From Dryococelus australis (lineage: Eukaryota > Arthropoda > Insecta > Phasmatodea > Phasmatidae): a stretch of DNA of 64,000 nt. The notes below the pieces were generated by a model, which worked only from the letters and a program-made list of their open reading frames with translations, was not told the origin of the DNA and did not search any database. Below are positions 46,317 to 58,164 of this stretch, in pieces. The position numbers and the translations under genes were made by a program. Each line of letters opens with the position of its first letter. The stretch's first letter is position 1. The stretch is from the NCBI GenBank assembly GCA_029891345.1, contig CM057003.1:9242209-9306208 (forward strand). The letters are read 5' to 3'.

Positions 46317-47190
46317 TAAAAAAAAAAAATTAGGCCAGTAGAAAAGGTTTGAAGAAACGACAGCCTTGTACCCTGAGTAAAGTTTTCCCATTATAAACAT
46401 CATAACCGGACGAAAAATTTTCAACCGCAGACGGTTGTGATATTTTTTTTCTGGAATTAAGAGCCTTGTTGCTGCACAATGTGTTAAGGTACTAAATAGC
46501 ATGGCAATAAAACTATTTGAGAAATGCAAATGTTATGTTGTGCCCTACCAACAAAATTTAGAAGGGTACAACAAACCTCTGTCAACGTGAACTTGCCTTT
46601 AAACGAGCATACTCGCTGAATCCGCCATTGGTAGACACCGCAGTATTCACAACAATGTGCTAACTCCGGCGGTGAAAGAATGCCAATACGACGATATCCG
46701 CGAGGACACAACACGGGCCTACGGAAACAAAACAAACTGAAGAAGAAGAAGAAAAACCCCACATCCCAACAAAAACCAGAATACTAAGAAAACTGCCCAA
46801 AAACCAGAAGCACCAAAACAAACCATTGTGGATTATTACCGGGGGAACAATGTAAAACAAAAAAGAAGAAAAATGTATAAACCCAAATAAAATATTTAAA
46901 AAAATATTACCACCGTAATGAGAATCCAACACGGACAAATAACAAACCACTATGAACATTAATATCAAAACATCACCAAGACAATAAATATTAAATAATT
47001 TTAAGTACAAATAACACGAACACCTGATAATACGGAAAGCCAATATACATTAGTAGGAATGGCTGACAGTAATAACAATAATTAAATTTAAAAAAATTTA
47101 AAAAAATTTATATTATTTATGTCGTGAAACTTTGCATCGCCGCCTGTGGCGAGTGTATTATACGTAATTTTTTGTTTCAAGAGTTAATTG
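46317..47190. other. No gene recognised; A-rich plus strand
   Basis: From about 46700 the plus strand is A-rich with GAAGAAGAAGAAG and many CAAAA words. Read on the minus strand it gives a 127-codon, extremely hydrophobic frame (47043-46660), which is what T-rich sequence yields by chance. An A-rich retroelement strand is possible. Confidence 0.35.
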
Positions 47191-47282
47191 CGTGTTTAAT
47201 TTTCTCCTGTTTGTTATTTTTGATGGATTATTTTTTAGATTTGTAGTGCGGTCCATCTTTCCTACATGGCTTGATACCTACA

Positions 47283-48041
47283 CATTCCAGCAGATTACTG
47301 CTCTAAATGTCCTGCTCATATTCCAGCAGATTGCTGCTCTAAATGCCCTGCTCATATTCCAGCAGATTGCTGCTCTAAATGCCCTGCTCATATTCCAGCA
47401 GATTGCTGCTCTAAATGTCCTGCTCATATTCCAGCAGATTGCTGCTCTAAATTCCCTGCTCATATTCCAGAAGATTGCTGCTCTAAATGCCCTGCTCATA
47501 TTCCAGCAGATTGCTGCTTTAAATGCCCTGCTCATATTCCAGCAGATTACTACTCTAAATGGCCTGCTCATATTCCAGCAGATTGCTGCTCTAAATGCCC
47601 TGCTCATATTCCAGCAGATTGCTGCTCTAAATGCCCTGCTCATATTCCAGCAGATTACTGCTCTAAATGCCCTGCTCATATTCCAGCAGATTGCTGCTCT
47701 AAATGCCCTGCCCATATTCCAGCAGATTACTGCTCTAAATTCCCTGCTCATATTCCAGCAGATTACTGCTCTAAATTCCCTGCTCATATTCCAGAAGATT
47801 GCTGCTCTAAATGCCCTGCTCATATTCCAGCAGATTACTGCTCTAAATGCCCTGCTCATATTCCAACAGATTGCTGCTCTAAATGCCCTGCTCATATTCC
47901 AGAAGATTGCTGCTCTAAATGCCCTGCTCATATTCCAGCAGATTACTGCTCTAAATGCCCTGCTCATATTCCAGCAGATTGCTGCTCTAAATGCCCTGCT
48001 CATATTCCAGCAGATTGCTGCTCTAAATGCCCTGCTCATAT
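47283..48041 (+). repeat. Minisatellite, 36-bp period, about 21 units
   Basis: The unit is ATTCCAGCAGATTGCTGCTC then TAAATGCCCTGCTCAT. Variable positions are ATTGC/ATTAC, CAGCAG/CAGAAG and TGCCCT/TTCCCT/TGTCCT. The plus frame (47192-48163, 323 codons) reads as IFQQIAALNALL repeats after a hydrophobic start (MFNFLLFVIFDGLFFRF). The minus frame is also open (253 codons, repeats of MSRAFRAAICWN). The consistent register of Leu, Ile and Gln would suit an amphipathic helix, but both strands are open and no gene context supports translation. Confidence 0.95.
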
Positions 48042-48925
48042 CTAGCCAAGCCTCACGGCAGCGATGTTTAGCCGTGGTTGTTGATCTACCAGCTGCTCTT
48101 CAAATTTACGAAAGCCATGTACTCTTATTTAAATTGTCGCACGCGGTTTCTCTAAAAATATAATTCGGATGCTTATGTCATGGACTTTCTCGCAGCCCAT
48201 TTGTTAACAGTACGTCGATAATGAAGTAAAAATAAAAATGGAAATGGAAAACTCTGTGCGTGCATAAGTAAAATACTTAGCGGTGCGCCACTCCTCCCAT
48301 AAGATTTACGTTTGTTTCAATCAATAAAATTTAGTTGAATATCCATATTAAAATTGTTTTGCATTCTGTGTTTTTAATACAATACAGTTTTATTTTGGTA
48401 GTAACCTACTTGCAAAAGAATATCTCACATATGACAATACTCATTGTTGTTTAATTCATTTAAATCAGTGTTTATATATTTATTACCTTGAATTCAGTGT
48501 TCTGGTTTTTTAAATATATATATTTTTTTAAGTCCTCGCACCTTAAGTGTTTACTATTCTATTGTTGCAACATGCGAAACCGAGTGATTATTTCAACGTA
48601 TTATGCTACTATTTAAATTTTGGTGAAGGAAATTCGACTTAGGGGCCCGGGCCCTTTGTCTTACTATTTTAAAGAGGGTAGCACTAGTTGCGGAGATTGC
48701 CCTACGGGTGTCCCTTTAAGGCATCCTATACGAGCGGAGTCGAGGACGCTTATATTGTTTGCCCCCTTTCTGCGGCTTATGATTCGCATTCCAGCCCTGT
48801 GACGAGAGGATGGCACAGCTCCTGTTAACATGGCTGTCAGAACTGCCAATCGATATAAGTTAACCGAACTGGGTTGAAGTACGGATCCATAAACTTCTAA
48901 GCGCAGCATGCGAGGACGTTGGGCG
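48042..48925. other. No recognised gene
   Basis: About 48640-48910 has balanced composition with short open frames on both strands (60 and 81 codons). It might be an old coding fragment, but I do not recognise it. Confidence 0.35.
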
Positions 48926-49172
48926 CTATAGGCTGTTCACGGTAAAGTGAGCACTTTTTAAGGTTCTTCCAAATTTTTCCCTTCATCCAATTTCCATCTT
49001 CCCGCTGCTTTTTAATATAAACATTGCAATGTGACCAATAAACACAGTGTATACATTTAACCACCCTTAAAACTTAGTGCCTGAGGCTGCAATAAAATAT
49101 ATATATTAGTTGATAATGACTGTTGGGTGGGCCTTAAAAAAAGCTCACTTTATCGTGAACAGCCTATAAGCA
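48926..49172 (+). mobile_element. MITE type B copy
   Basis: Left end TAGGCTGTTCACGGTAAAGT then GAGCACTTTTTAAGG. The right end is AAAAGCTCACTTTATCGTGA then ACAGCCTA. These are the cleanest inverted ends among type B copies, with TA on both sides. Confidence 0.93.
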
Positions 49173-49683
49173 TCATACGTATATTAGAACTCAGTGCACC
49201 CAACTGAACCAAGCCAATTTGTCAATAAATTTGGAATGAATTAATTTAAATGATGCAAAGTTCCTAAACCGAAAATTTAATCATCCAGCGTTGTGCTACA
49301 TCACAAGTATACGATATGAACAACCATATCGTATAAAAATGTAGTTGAAAAAGTATGCGTGGAGATTTATAGTTACCACAAAACCGAGTGAATGATTGTA
49401 TGCCCAGCGTGCAAAGTAAGTGAAGTTCCGTTTGGCACAAATATAACTCATGAGAGTATTATAGCATTGCACATGTAATAGCAGTTATGGTGTTATTGTA
49501 CTTGAAATAAGTGGTTTACGGGAAGGAAGGTCACAACAATTTACAGCGCATGATAATTTCAAGGTGGTCCGTTGGAAATCCACCGATATTTGCCACATGT
49601 GAAACTCAAGACTACTACAACAAGACGAAAATATCCTCTGGATTTACAACGGGCAATGAGAAAAAAGTTTTGTTAAATCAAAC
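49173..49683. other. No recognisable feature
   Basis: AT-rich. A 78-codon plus frame from 49511 has no motif. Confidence 0.4.
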
Positions 49684-49880
49684 AAAGCTTGTTTGGTGCA
49701 ACCAAGTATTTGTTTGTATAGGGGTAATGAAATATTTTCTTTGCTGAAGCCAAATTATTTTGATATTCTTATTTGGCTGCCACATACATAGATTTGGTTG
49801 GTTGGTACAACTAAATATTTGTTTGGTGCAACTAAATATTTGGTTGGCGTAACTAAAGATTGGTTTGGCTCGACGTAAAT
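49684..49880 (+). repeat. Interspersed repeat R2, copy 2
   Basis: Matches 3845-4010. The word ACTAAATATTTG(T/G)TTGG(T/C)G is internally repeated two or three times here (about 49808-49870), so this copy has a small internal tandem expansion. Just to the right, GAACGAGATTCGAACC (about 49921) reads on the minus strand as a tRNA T-arm-like GGTTCGAATCTCGTTC, hinting at another tRNA-derived unit. Confidence 0.6.
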
Positions 49881-51615
49881 TAGGTAAGTATTTTGGGTCG
49901 ACATAAAAAATGTTAGAAGTTCGAACGAGATTCGAACCTATATCACCTGTGTTCGAGCGGTATGCCTTAGTAACCTCCTCTAATGTGACTTCAGATGAAG
50001 TAAAAAGTATTCAAATACTGCAAATAAAGGATAAGGAGCGCAAACAAACATTTCGAATTTTAGAGCTTTATGATTCAGTTTTCTGTTCAACTTGTTTTAT
50101 TACGGTGTTTATACAATTATTGAGCATAAATAGGTGCACTAACAATACCCTGCTATCATTCCTAATTGTCTCAAAAAATACAAACTCTCGAATTGTATTT
50201 TCGAACGAAGGTAATCCAATTAGTGACCAAACAAATATATACATTTGTTTCAACAAAATATTGTGTTGGCTGTTCTTTTGGTCCAACACCGAGATTCTGT
50301 TTGTTCAAACGTGTATTTTGTTAGATGAACAAAAGTAATTTTGTTGGTATTCAAATTTTTGTTTGCTTAACACTAAAAGGCCTACAGGGGCAAGTAGTAT
50401 ATTTCTGGCCCTATACAAACAAATATTTTGTTCGATTTTCTCTCGGCTCGAGCTAACAAACGCCATAGCGTACAACTTCACCCCGAACAAAAATTTCAGG
50501 GACATATTTCACCAGAGACCGAGCTCCGAAGACGTTTTTGGTCACGAAGGCATAACCATAGCGCTTTACACTGCCATTCCCGCCAGGGATTGAAGTCTTT
50601 CCGACCATTAGCGAGCCAGACTCTTTTCCCCTCCCGCTCGGCTAATACGAAAAACCTTTGCATAACAAAAAGAGGACAAAAAAAAACAGAACTGGCCGAG
50701 GGGGAGGGTAAAGAAAAACGGGGAAACAGTAATGTGAAACACGAGCCGGAAATAAATTTTAAAAAAGTTTCCCCGCAAACAGAAGATTGGCGAGGGAATT
50801 TCACCCGACACGTCGTAAGAATTTGCACGTACTAAAGTGAAACCGCTTGCTCATAAATTGCCCTTCGCGGGGCTCGGAACTTTAATAATACAACTCCCTC
50901 CACGACCGCCTCCCCCCAATTCTCCCCCTACCCAAAATCTCCTCCATAGCAGGGTCCTCGAAGAAAGGGGAGAGTGACAGAGGGCGACAGAGAGAGAGAG
51001 AGAGGACTCTCTTGAAGCGAGTCCAATATCAGGACTGCCCCGTGTTACACGGAGCCCCGGAGGTTTTTTTTCCTGGGGGTCGGAAGGACTGCATCTCTTG
51101 ACATTGCTGGGATTGGAAAGCGGCTGGGGGGGAATGAGGGGTTGGGTGAAGGGGAGGTAAGTTACTGTCATTGCCGCAGAGGCCCGAGGGGTCGAGTGTC
51201 CTTGCCGCCAAACACCCCGTGTCGCCATCGTCATGGAAAATACGTTGAGCATTGCGAAGAGTGGTCCCGGGAGGGAGGGGGGGGGGATGTGGAACGATGG
51301 ACGCGGCCAGGCGGTAGTAATGGAAGAGACTCTGGAAATCCTTGCCCGAAGGAAGCGGGCCTGTGGGTTTCCTGGTCCCTTTGAACTCCTTTGGAAGTTG
51401 AAAGTCGCGTGGTTTCGCTCGGCCGGGTTGTCGCCGTCGACGCGCGGCGCTCGCCGTGTGTCGGAAGGGCGAAACCGACAGATTCAATCGCTGTAACGCC
51501 AGACGGCGGTCTTCCTTACTCGACCTTACGTGAAATATATTTACGTATCAAGTTGAATTTCTGCGGTTTCGTACTACAAATATCGAGGCCCTGGTTCTTG
51601 AATTTCCCCAACTGT
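49881..51615. other. No recognised gene; GC-rich 50500-51500
   Basis: Several overlapping frames of 110 to 152 codons lie on both strands at 49910-51496, as expected in a GC-rich island. None carries a recognised motif. The region has G-runs, C-runs and a short GAGAG run (about 50990-51003). A promoter-proximal CpG-rich region or unrecognised first exon is possible. Confidence 0.35.
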
Positions 51616-52039
51616 AGGCCGTTCACGGTAAAATGAGCACTTTTGAAAGCCCTGCTCAACATCTACTTGTATGTAAGTTGTGTATTCCTCCGTCTTAAGT
51701 GAAATTAACATTAACAAGTGCTTCGTCATTTTATTCAAACATCGATCAATTAAAACCGTGAAATTATTAGAAAAGTAAATATTTAACAGAGTTTCGCAGG
51801 TATACACTTCGATGGATTAAAACAAAAATACAAGCGAAAGAAATAAACTAAGTTATCAGAAATGGTTACCCAACACTTTTTATTGGACGTTAAGATGCGG
51901 AACTACTTTCTCATCCATCATTACAAACTTTACTGGGCGCATGTCACTCAGGGCGCCCGTCAAAATATATGCAGGTCGGAGCGGTGACTTTTTTCTAAGG
52001 TCGATTTCAAAAGTACTCACTTTATCGTGAACAGCCTTT
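51616..52039 (+). mobile_element. MITE type A, copy 9
   Basis: Left end GGCCGTTCACGGTAAAATGA then GCACTTTTGAAAGCCCTGCT. The right end is TTCAAAAGTACTCACTTTAT then CGTGAACAGCC. It is among the least degraded type A copies. Confidence 0.95.
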
Positions 52040-52135
52040 ACTTGATTTACCAATTTGGTGCTTCAAAAATTAGACTTTTGCCGGCGATTAGGCTCGAAAC
52101 TTCAGTCTCCTCTAATCATGGGCTACGCTGATTAT

Positions 52136-52373
52136 TGGCCGTTCACGGTAAAGTGAGCAGTTTTGAGGGCCTAGCTACTTTTTTATTTCAGCCATTTAAA
52201 ATCCTGCGACCATTTATTAAAATAAATATTTTCATGTAAGTAATATACACAGTATGTAGGTTCCACTGCACTCGGAAATTAAAGTCTAAGGGTAAAATAA
52301 AATACATTTATTGACTATTATTCCAAACGAGAGGGCTTTCAAAAGTGCTCTCTTTACCGTGAATAGCCCATAA
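52136..52373 (+). mobile_element. MITE type B copy
   Basis: Left end GGCCGTTCACGGTAAAGTGA then GCAGTTTTGAGGGCCTAG. The right end is CTTTCAAAAGTGCTCTCTTT then ACCGTGAATAGCC. It lies only about 96 bp from a type A copy. Confidence 0.93.
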
Positions 52374-55300
52374 AACAGAATACCTACACACAAAAACTAG
52401 CAAAAACCACCCAGGTAACCTCGATTTTGAGATAATTAAGGGGATGCTTTTGATTTGTAAGGCTGCCTTTGATACGATAAGGTAGCAATTGGTTAACGTG
52501 ATTATTTAGTGGTTTACTTAGAGTTGATCAATCTCATATGGAGTCGCCGAAAATATTACAATTTATATGACTTTATGAATGTTCAAAATGTCCCGATTTT
52601 TATCATCCAACATTAAGAATCAATTTTTATTAATTAGGACAGGTTTTGCAATGCCCTGTTCTGTCTTTATTAAACAGTATTTAAATTTATAATGATGGTA
52701 AGCAACATTTTCGTTTCCACAATGTGTGATTAAAAATATCCACACTTTAATTGCTTGGACCAGTGGTTAAGAAGGAAAGATTATAATTATTGGGTTAATC
52801 AAAACATGTATAGGAAAAGTTTTTGTCATTCTTGCTTGTAGTGGAATTATATTAGAAAGTTCTTCTTAAAATTTGGTGATTTTAGCTGATAATTTCATAT
52901 GGTTATTTTGATATGATAATGAGATGGTTCTTAATTAATTCAACAGAATATAACTTTTTCAGGAGCAGATCAAAACTCTCTTCAGTAAATGATGATTTTT
53001 GTAAGATTTGATTTAATCAAGTAAACTTCTATGATGCTGCTCGAATAGTCTGATATATCTTAGAAGCCTTTACCGGTAGGTAGATATTTTACAGTTTTGA
53101 TAAAATAACTCTTACAGTTGCGTGAATGTATTTCGATGTTTCAGGGTGATTTATTTTTGTTGTGCTTTCAGTGAAAACGCTAAATACAACGTGAAGTATT
53201 TGTTTACACTAATAAGGGAAAGAGATGAAACACCCTTTAAAAAATATTATTTTAGCTGTCTTGTCTAAAGCAGTAAACTTGAGTCCTGGCTACCTCTTAC
53301 CATTAAAACTATTATATAATAAGTATACAAATGTAGAAGCAAAAATTCGAAGAGTTAGGGCCCTCAAAGAGAAATAAAATCATCCGATATATATATATAT
53401 ATATTAGAGTCTAGCAGTGATTTTGATAGCACTGTGGGAAATGCGCAGTTCTCTGAAATTACTCCAGGACTCAAAATGTACTTTGTCACCAGGACAGCAA
53501 TTAAAATAAAGCGTTTTGAGAACACTTGTAATGTAAGCCACTTAGAAGTCTACACTAATTTGTAGGAATTTTTCTTTGTTTCCAATAATACAAGAATATC
53601 ACTAATGCAAAGAAATTAATATTAACATGACAATGAAAGTTCCAGTACGTTTATATTTACGAAGTGTTTTGGAACAACATGTGAAAATTCAAATCACATG
53701 ATCTATGGACTGATATAAAAAAATCGTTGTAACATTTTCGGAAAGGTCGTCTAGAATTTTTTAATTAAAATCTAATTTAGGCACAAAAACGCAGGGGCTC
53801 TGCAGCAATACGTACCTGTGTGCGCACCAAATTGCATATCACGAAGGCAAATGGAACTGGCACACTATGTAGAGAGCGACTGTACATACGGCACTATAAA
53901 CTCGAGGTACGTGGTCGTCGCTAGTGGTTGATTGTTAGAACACGTGTGTCAAACTATATGAACAGCGGGTGATTAGCAATTGAGTGGTAAAAGCTGCCAA
54001 AAAGTGTTTCCATTTTATTTTCGTGGGTTGGCGACGAATGTCAGCCGGTTTCACGTTTCATGGATTCGAAAACGGAGCGCATTTCACAAACGAAGGAGTC
54101 TCGATATTCGTGAAAATTGAAAACGGACACAACGATGCGTGAATGTGAATTTAATGACAGCAAACGGCGTCCGCACCTTGTCACAGAATTAAAAATTATC
54201 ACCGTAGATGCACATAATATTAGAAATAGCATTGAAGCATTAATATTTTGTGACATGACTCCATTTTTGAGTTTCTCGCGTACGATAAAATTTTCCGAAA
54301 CATGGAATCAAGAATCCTTATGTCGATCAGCCCTTACGAACTTAGGTCCCCAAATAAAATATCACAAAACATAATATTTGGTATAGCTAGTCCACAGATA
54401 TTTGAGAAGTTTTAAATAGCGTAAGTAATAAGCAGAAGGGGGAAATTTATATTTCCCTTTGCTTTCGCCACATACACAAATTATCACTGCATTGGAACTT
54501 AATATTATTATGTATATTTCGATTATGTGACAAAAAGGAATGCTTAGAAATAATTAAAGTTAGTATTTGCATGAATGTACTTACAAGAAGAAGATACTGT
54601 TTTCTGTGATCACTAGTTCCAATACTATACGGTTGAAAGGACGTTAATACTTTGGTCAAATTGTCAAAATTTGTTGCTAATAATGCTGTTAACATTACAG
54701 TCAGTGTTATTGTTAAAATGTAAAACATACAATTTTGGGAAGGGATTTTTTTTGACTGTTGAATTCAGTATTGTCTAATCAACTATTGAGAAGCTATAAC
54801 AACATCTGAAGGGAATTATGTCGCGCGAATAGTGCAGTTGTGTTTGCTGAAGAAAATGTCGCTCATCACGTAAGGATGAATACCAACGTAGTCGCGGCTG
54901 TGAAAGGAGACCAGACGTGACATCACTCCGTATCTTGCCTTCCTGGTGTCAGCACGGTCTTGGCTGCGACCATATGTCAAATAAACTCCTGTAGCGCCAC
55001 CTTTGGCCGAGGTGATCATTCCTCAATTATCCCATCAGTGCGTGCCAGCTTCGCGGATCCCCCTTCACCCCTCCCCCCTAACCCAACCCCTTCCACAACT
55101 GAAGGCGTCACATGGCGCTCTCCCGAAATTCTGTCTGTTATTTCCCCATCTGGTCGCCCTTGAGGGAGGAAATGGGTAGGAATGGGACGTCGGAGGGGTG
55201 TGGGACTACTCGCGCTAATAGTTATGCAAGCTTGTTCCTTGCGCCTCTGTGAACGTCGTCAGCCCTTCGCTGGGTGCTACCTACCCCTTCAACAACCACC

Positions 55301-55902
55301 CTCTTTCCACACCCTCCAGCCGAAACCCAGACGGCACGCCTCTTCTTGTCGACCGGCCCAGACGTGGAGGGGGTAGAAATTAAGCCACATCCACACCCCT
55401 TAGCTGGCACCAATCCCCCCTCCCCCCACACCCACCCTGTGTGGCACTCGCTAATGGAATTAGTTCGCCAGCGTCGCCGCGCGCCAGACGTGAGGCGGTA
55501 ATGTCGCCCGGAGGGGGCTGGGTTGAAGGGCGGTTGAAGACGCAAGCGATGATTTCATTACTCGTTTGCCCCTCGGGCCTCACCATCCCCTCTACAACGA
55601 ACTGCCATCCCTTTTCAGCGTCACGCAGCGAACGTGATGAAGGAGGAGGAGGAGGTAGACGATGAAAGCTACGTTGGCAGGAAGAGTCGCTACCTCGCGT
55701 GCCAGGTCACCCTCTCCACTCTCCCCCGCCCACTTTATCAAACCTTCCCCACCCCCTACCTTCCCACCAAAAACCCTCTCCATCGCGGTGTCTTACTCCA
55801 GGTGGAAGCTAAGCTCATTTCCGGACTACGTAAGGGAGATATCGTATCTGCTGCTGACGCCGAAAAGATTTGCAAGCGAGTCTGGAGCCAAAATCGTCTA
55901 AA
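52374..55902. other. AT-rich, then GC-rich 54950-55770; no gene recognised
   Basis: 52374-53800 shows no features. A 93-codon hydrophobic minus frame at 54728-54447 (start MFYILTITLTVMLTALLATN) could be a membrane-protein fragment but matches no family I can name. 54950-55770 is C-rich, with many short opposite-strand frames that look incidental. Confidence 0.35.
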
Positions 55903-56326
55903 AACTGTTCGCGATAAAGTGAGCACTTTTGACATCAACCTTAGAAAAAAGTCACTGTCCCTATCTGTATATATTTTACCGGGTGTACTGAGTGACATGC
56001 GTCCGGTAAAGTTGGTAATGATGGATGGAAAGTAGTTCCATATATTAACGTCGAATTAATAGTGTTAGGTAACCGTTTGTGATCATTTAAATTATTTATT
56101 TCCCTTTCTGTTTTTTTTTTCTCATGCATCGAAGGGTAAAAATTAGCAGATTTTTTTTAATGTTTACTTTTCTAATAATTTTGCTGTTTCACTTGACCGA
56201 CGCATGAATAAATTGATGAGGCCCTGGCAATGCTAATTTTCATAAGGCGGAACAATACACAACATGCATACAAGTAGATCTTAAGCAGGGCTTTCGAAAG
56301 TGCTCATTTGAACGCGAACAGCCTTT
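55903..56326 (-). mobile_element. MITE type A, copy 10
   Basis: Left end ACTGTTCGCGATAAAGTGAG then CACTTTTGA. The right end is CAGGGCTTTCGAAAGTGCTC then ATTTGAACGCGAACAGCC. The 72-bp minisatellite begins immediately after it. Confidence 0.93.
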
Positions 56327-56618
56327 ACCAGGCTGTTGAACCAAGTCTGATGAATAGAAAAACCGGTCGTTTGGTCGCTGCCATCACAGCTGACACATAC
56401 CAGGCTGTTGAACCAAGTCTGATGAATAGAAAAACCGGTCGTTTGGTCGCTGCCATCACAGCTGACACATACCAGGCTGTTGAACCAAGTCTGATGAATA
56501 GAAAAACCGGTCGTTTGGTCGCTGCCATCACAGCTGACACATACCAGGCTGTTGAACCAAGTCTGATGAATAGAAAAACCGGTCGTTTGGTCGCTGCCAT
56601 CACAGCTGACACATACCA
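56327..56618 (+). repeat. Minisatellite, 72-bp period, 4 identical units
   Basis: Units start ACCAGGCTGTTGAACCAAGT at 56327, 56399, 56471 and 56543 and appear identical, so the array is very recent. The 24-residue repeat is open on both strands (108 codons each). The unit's first bases GGCTGTT match the MITE end, and with the adjacent AACAGCC they form an inverted repeat. Confidence 0.96.
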
Positions 56619-56792
56619 GACCAGAGAAGTTTGACGGGGCAACGAAATCATTTTTTTTCTTATGCGAGTATGTTACTCAAGTTCTTTTGATATTATTCTG
56701 TCGGGCATGCATGGAACACGCTTTTCTCTTTGCTGAGCCGGAGCAAGTTGAGGATGAGCCCATGATACCTTAAGAAATTATGTAGGGTTTTT

Positions 56793-56932
56793 TTTGTATA
56801 TAATGATAAGCTCGGTTATATTTGTAAATAATGAAGAGCTCGGTTATATTTGTATATAATGATAAGCTCGGTTATATTTGTATATAATGATAAGCTCGGT
56901 TATATTTGTATATAATGATAAGCTCGGTTATA
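56793..56932. repeat. Minisatellite, 28-bp period, 5 units
   Basis: Unit TTTGTATATAATGATAAGCT then CGGTTATA. The second unit is variant (AATAATGAAGAG). As 28 is not divisible by 3, there is no long frame. Confidence 0.93.
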
Positions 56933-58164
56933 TTTGTATTATTAAAGCTTGCTCGTGTTAAATATCGTATGTTGTTTTGGTTTCCTGGATTCTGTTGAAA
57001 TCCCTAAATACGTAGTTACTCCTGATTTTCTGCTGTGCAATAACTGACAAAATATAATGCAGAATTGTACGTTTTAATAAATATTGTATTACTGCAGGGA
57101 GTAATTATTTAATTATTTTTTTCGAAATTTTTCAATTGACCATTAGAAACGTATATCGAAATGAAATATTACCATTACCATCTGCGGGAAATGGTTTCGT
57201 GAAATACACCGGGTAGTCCAACAAACATTGGCTCTTGTTTCTCTGCTTAAAGTGAGGGATGTGGTCTCCTACAGCCCCACAGTGTAACATTTGCACAATC
57301 TAGGGGAACTTTATTCTCTGGCTGATATGTATGTAGGTTTTTGAAATTGTTTCGCGTTTCTGAATATATTTTAAAAAATCTTTACATCAAATGGACTCTT
57401 GTGTGATACTATTTTTAACATTCATGTGCTAGCACATAACTTTTACACACACGATCAAAAACACATACTTTCAGTGAACAGATAAACAAAAGAAATTGCA
57501 CATACACATCTATACTCAGAGCGATATGTTACGCAGCTAATTATAGGCTAGAACTTAACATGGTTCATAATACACGATATGTTACAGGCGAAAAATTCAA
57601 ACAAAGACACCAAAGTCGCATAATTGCCATTATAAAGTGCTTACGTCTTGTTTTAAAACAAGGAACAGCCATATTGTTACTCATTCCGAATCAATGCTCT
57701 CAAAACGATCCGCTGACTGTTCTTTTAACATTTGCAAAACCTCTGCTGTCATCGTTTTGAATTTGTAGTCTTTAGAGGCGCGTGTATACGCGCAGTTGAT
57801 GGATCAGAATGTGAGGTTGCGTTTTTCAGGGTTTATATTTACCGGTAATCACAGATATTATAGTCAGATACGATTACAGAATACTTGGTTATGTTGTCAA
57901 AATATAATTTTCAAATTCAGCTTTATTATAGTAGTTAAACAAAATACAATGTATTATTTTATTATTTTAATAGTTCATTGACATGGAGTGCATGCGTAAG
58001 TATATTTATGTTTGTTTCTAAACAATATTCAGTATTATAATTTTGTTTGTTATTTATCAATTATTCCCTAATTGTCTCGCGTCTCGCTATCGCTGATTGG
58101 CGGAGAGATATGACGTAGTCAGACGAGTTACAAGTGGAAATCTTACCTTGACGCCCAGTAGACG
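56933..58164. other. AT-rich, no gene seen
   Basis: Frames of 61 to 66 codons only. The outer edge of the long-repeat transposon may extend into the right part. Confidence 0.4.

Noticed and set aside
46660-47043. 127-residue multi-pass membrane protein
   Set aside because: The hydrophobicity results from reading the T-rich complement of an A-rich strand. No family match was recognised.
50496-51496. Genes in the GC-rich island (frames of 110-152 codons on both strands)
   Set aside because: Opposite-strand overlapping frames of similar length are expected from the base composition. No motif or conserved exon was recognised.
54960-55998. Multiple frames in a C-rich stretch
   Set aside because: Six overlapping frames on both strands without family similarity. 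One runs into a MITE.
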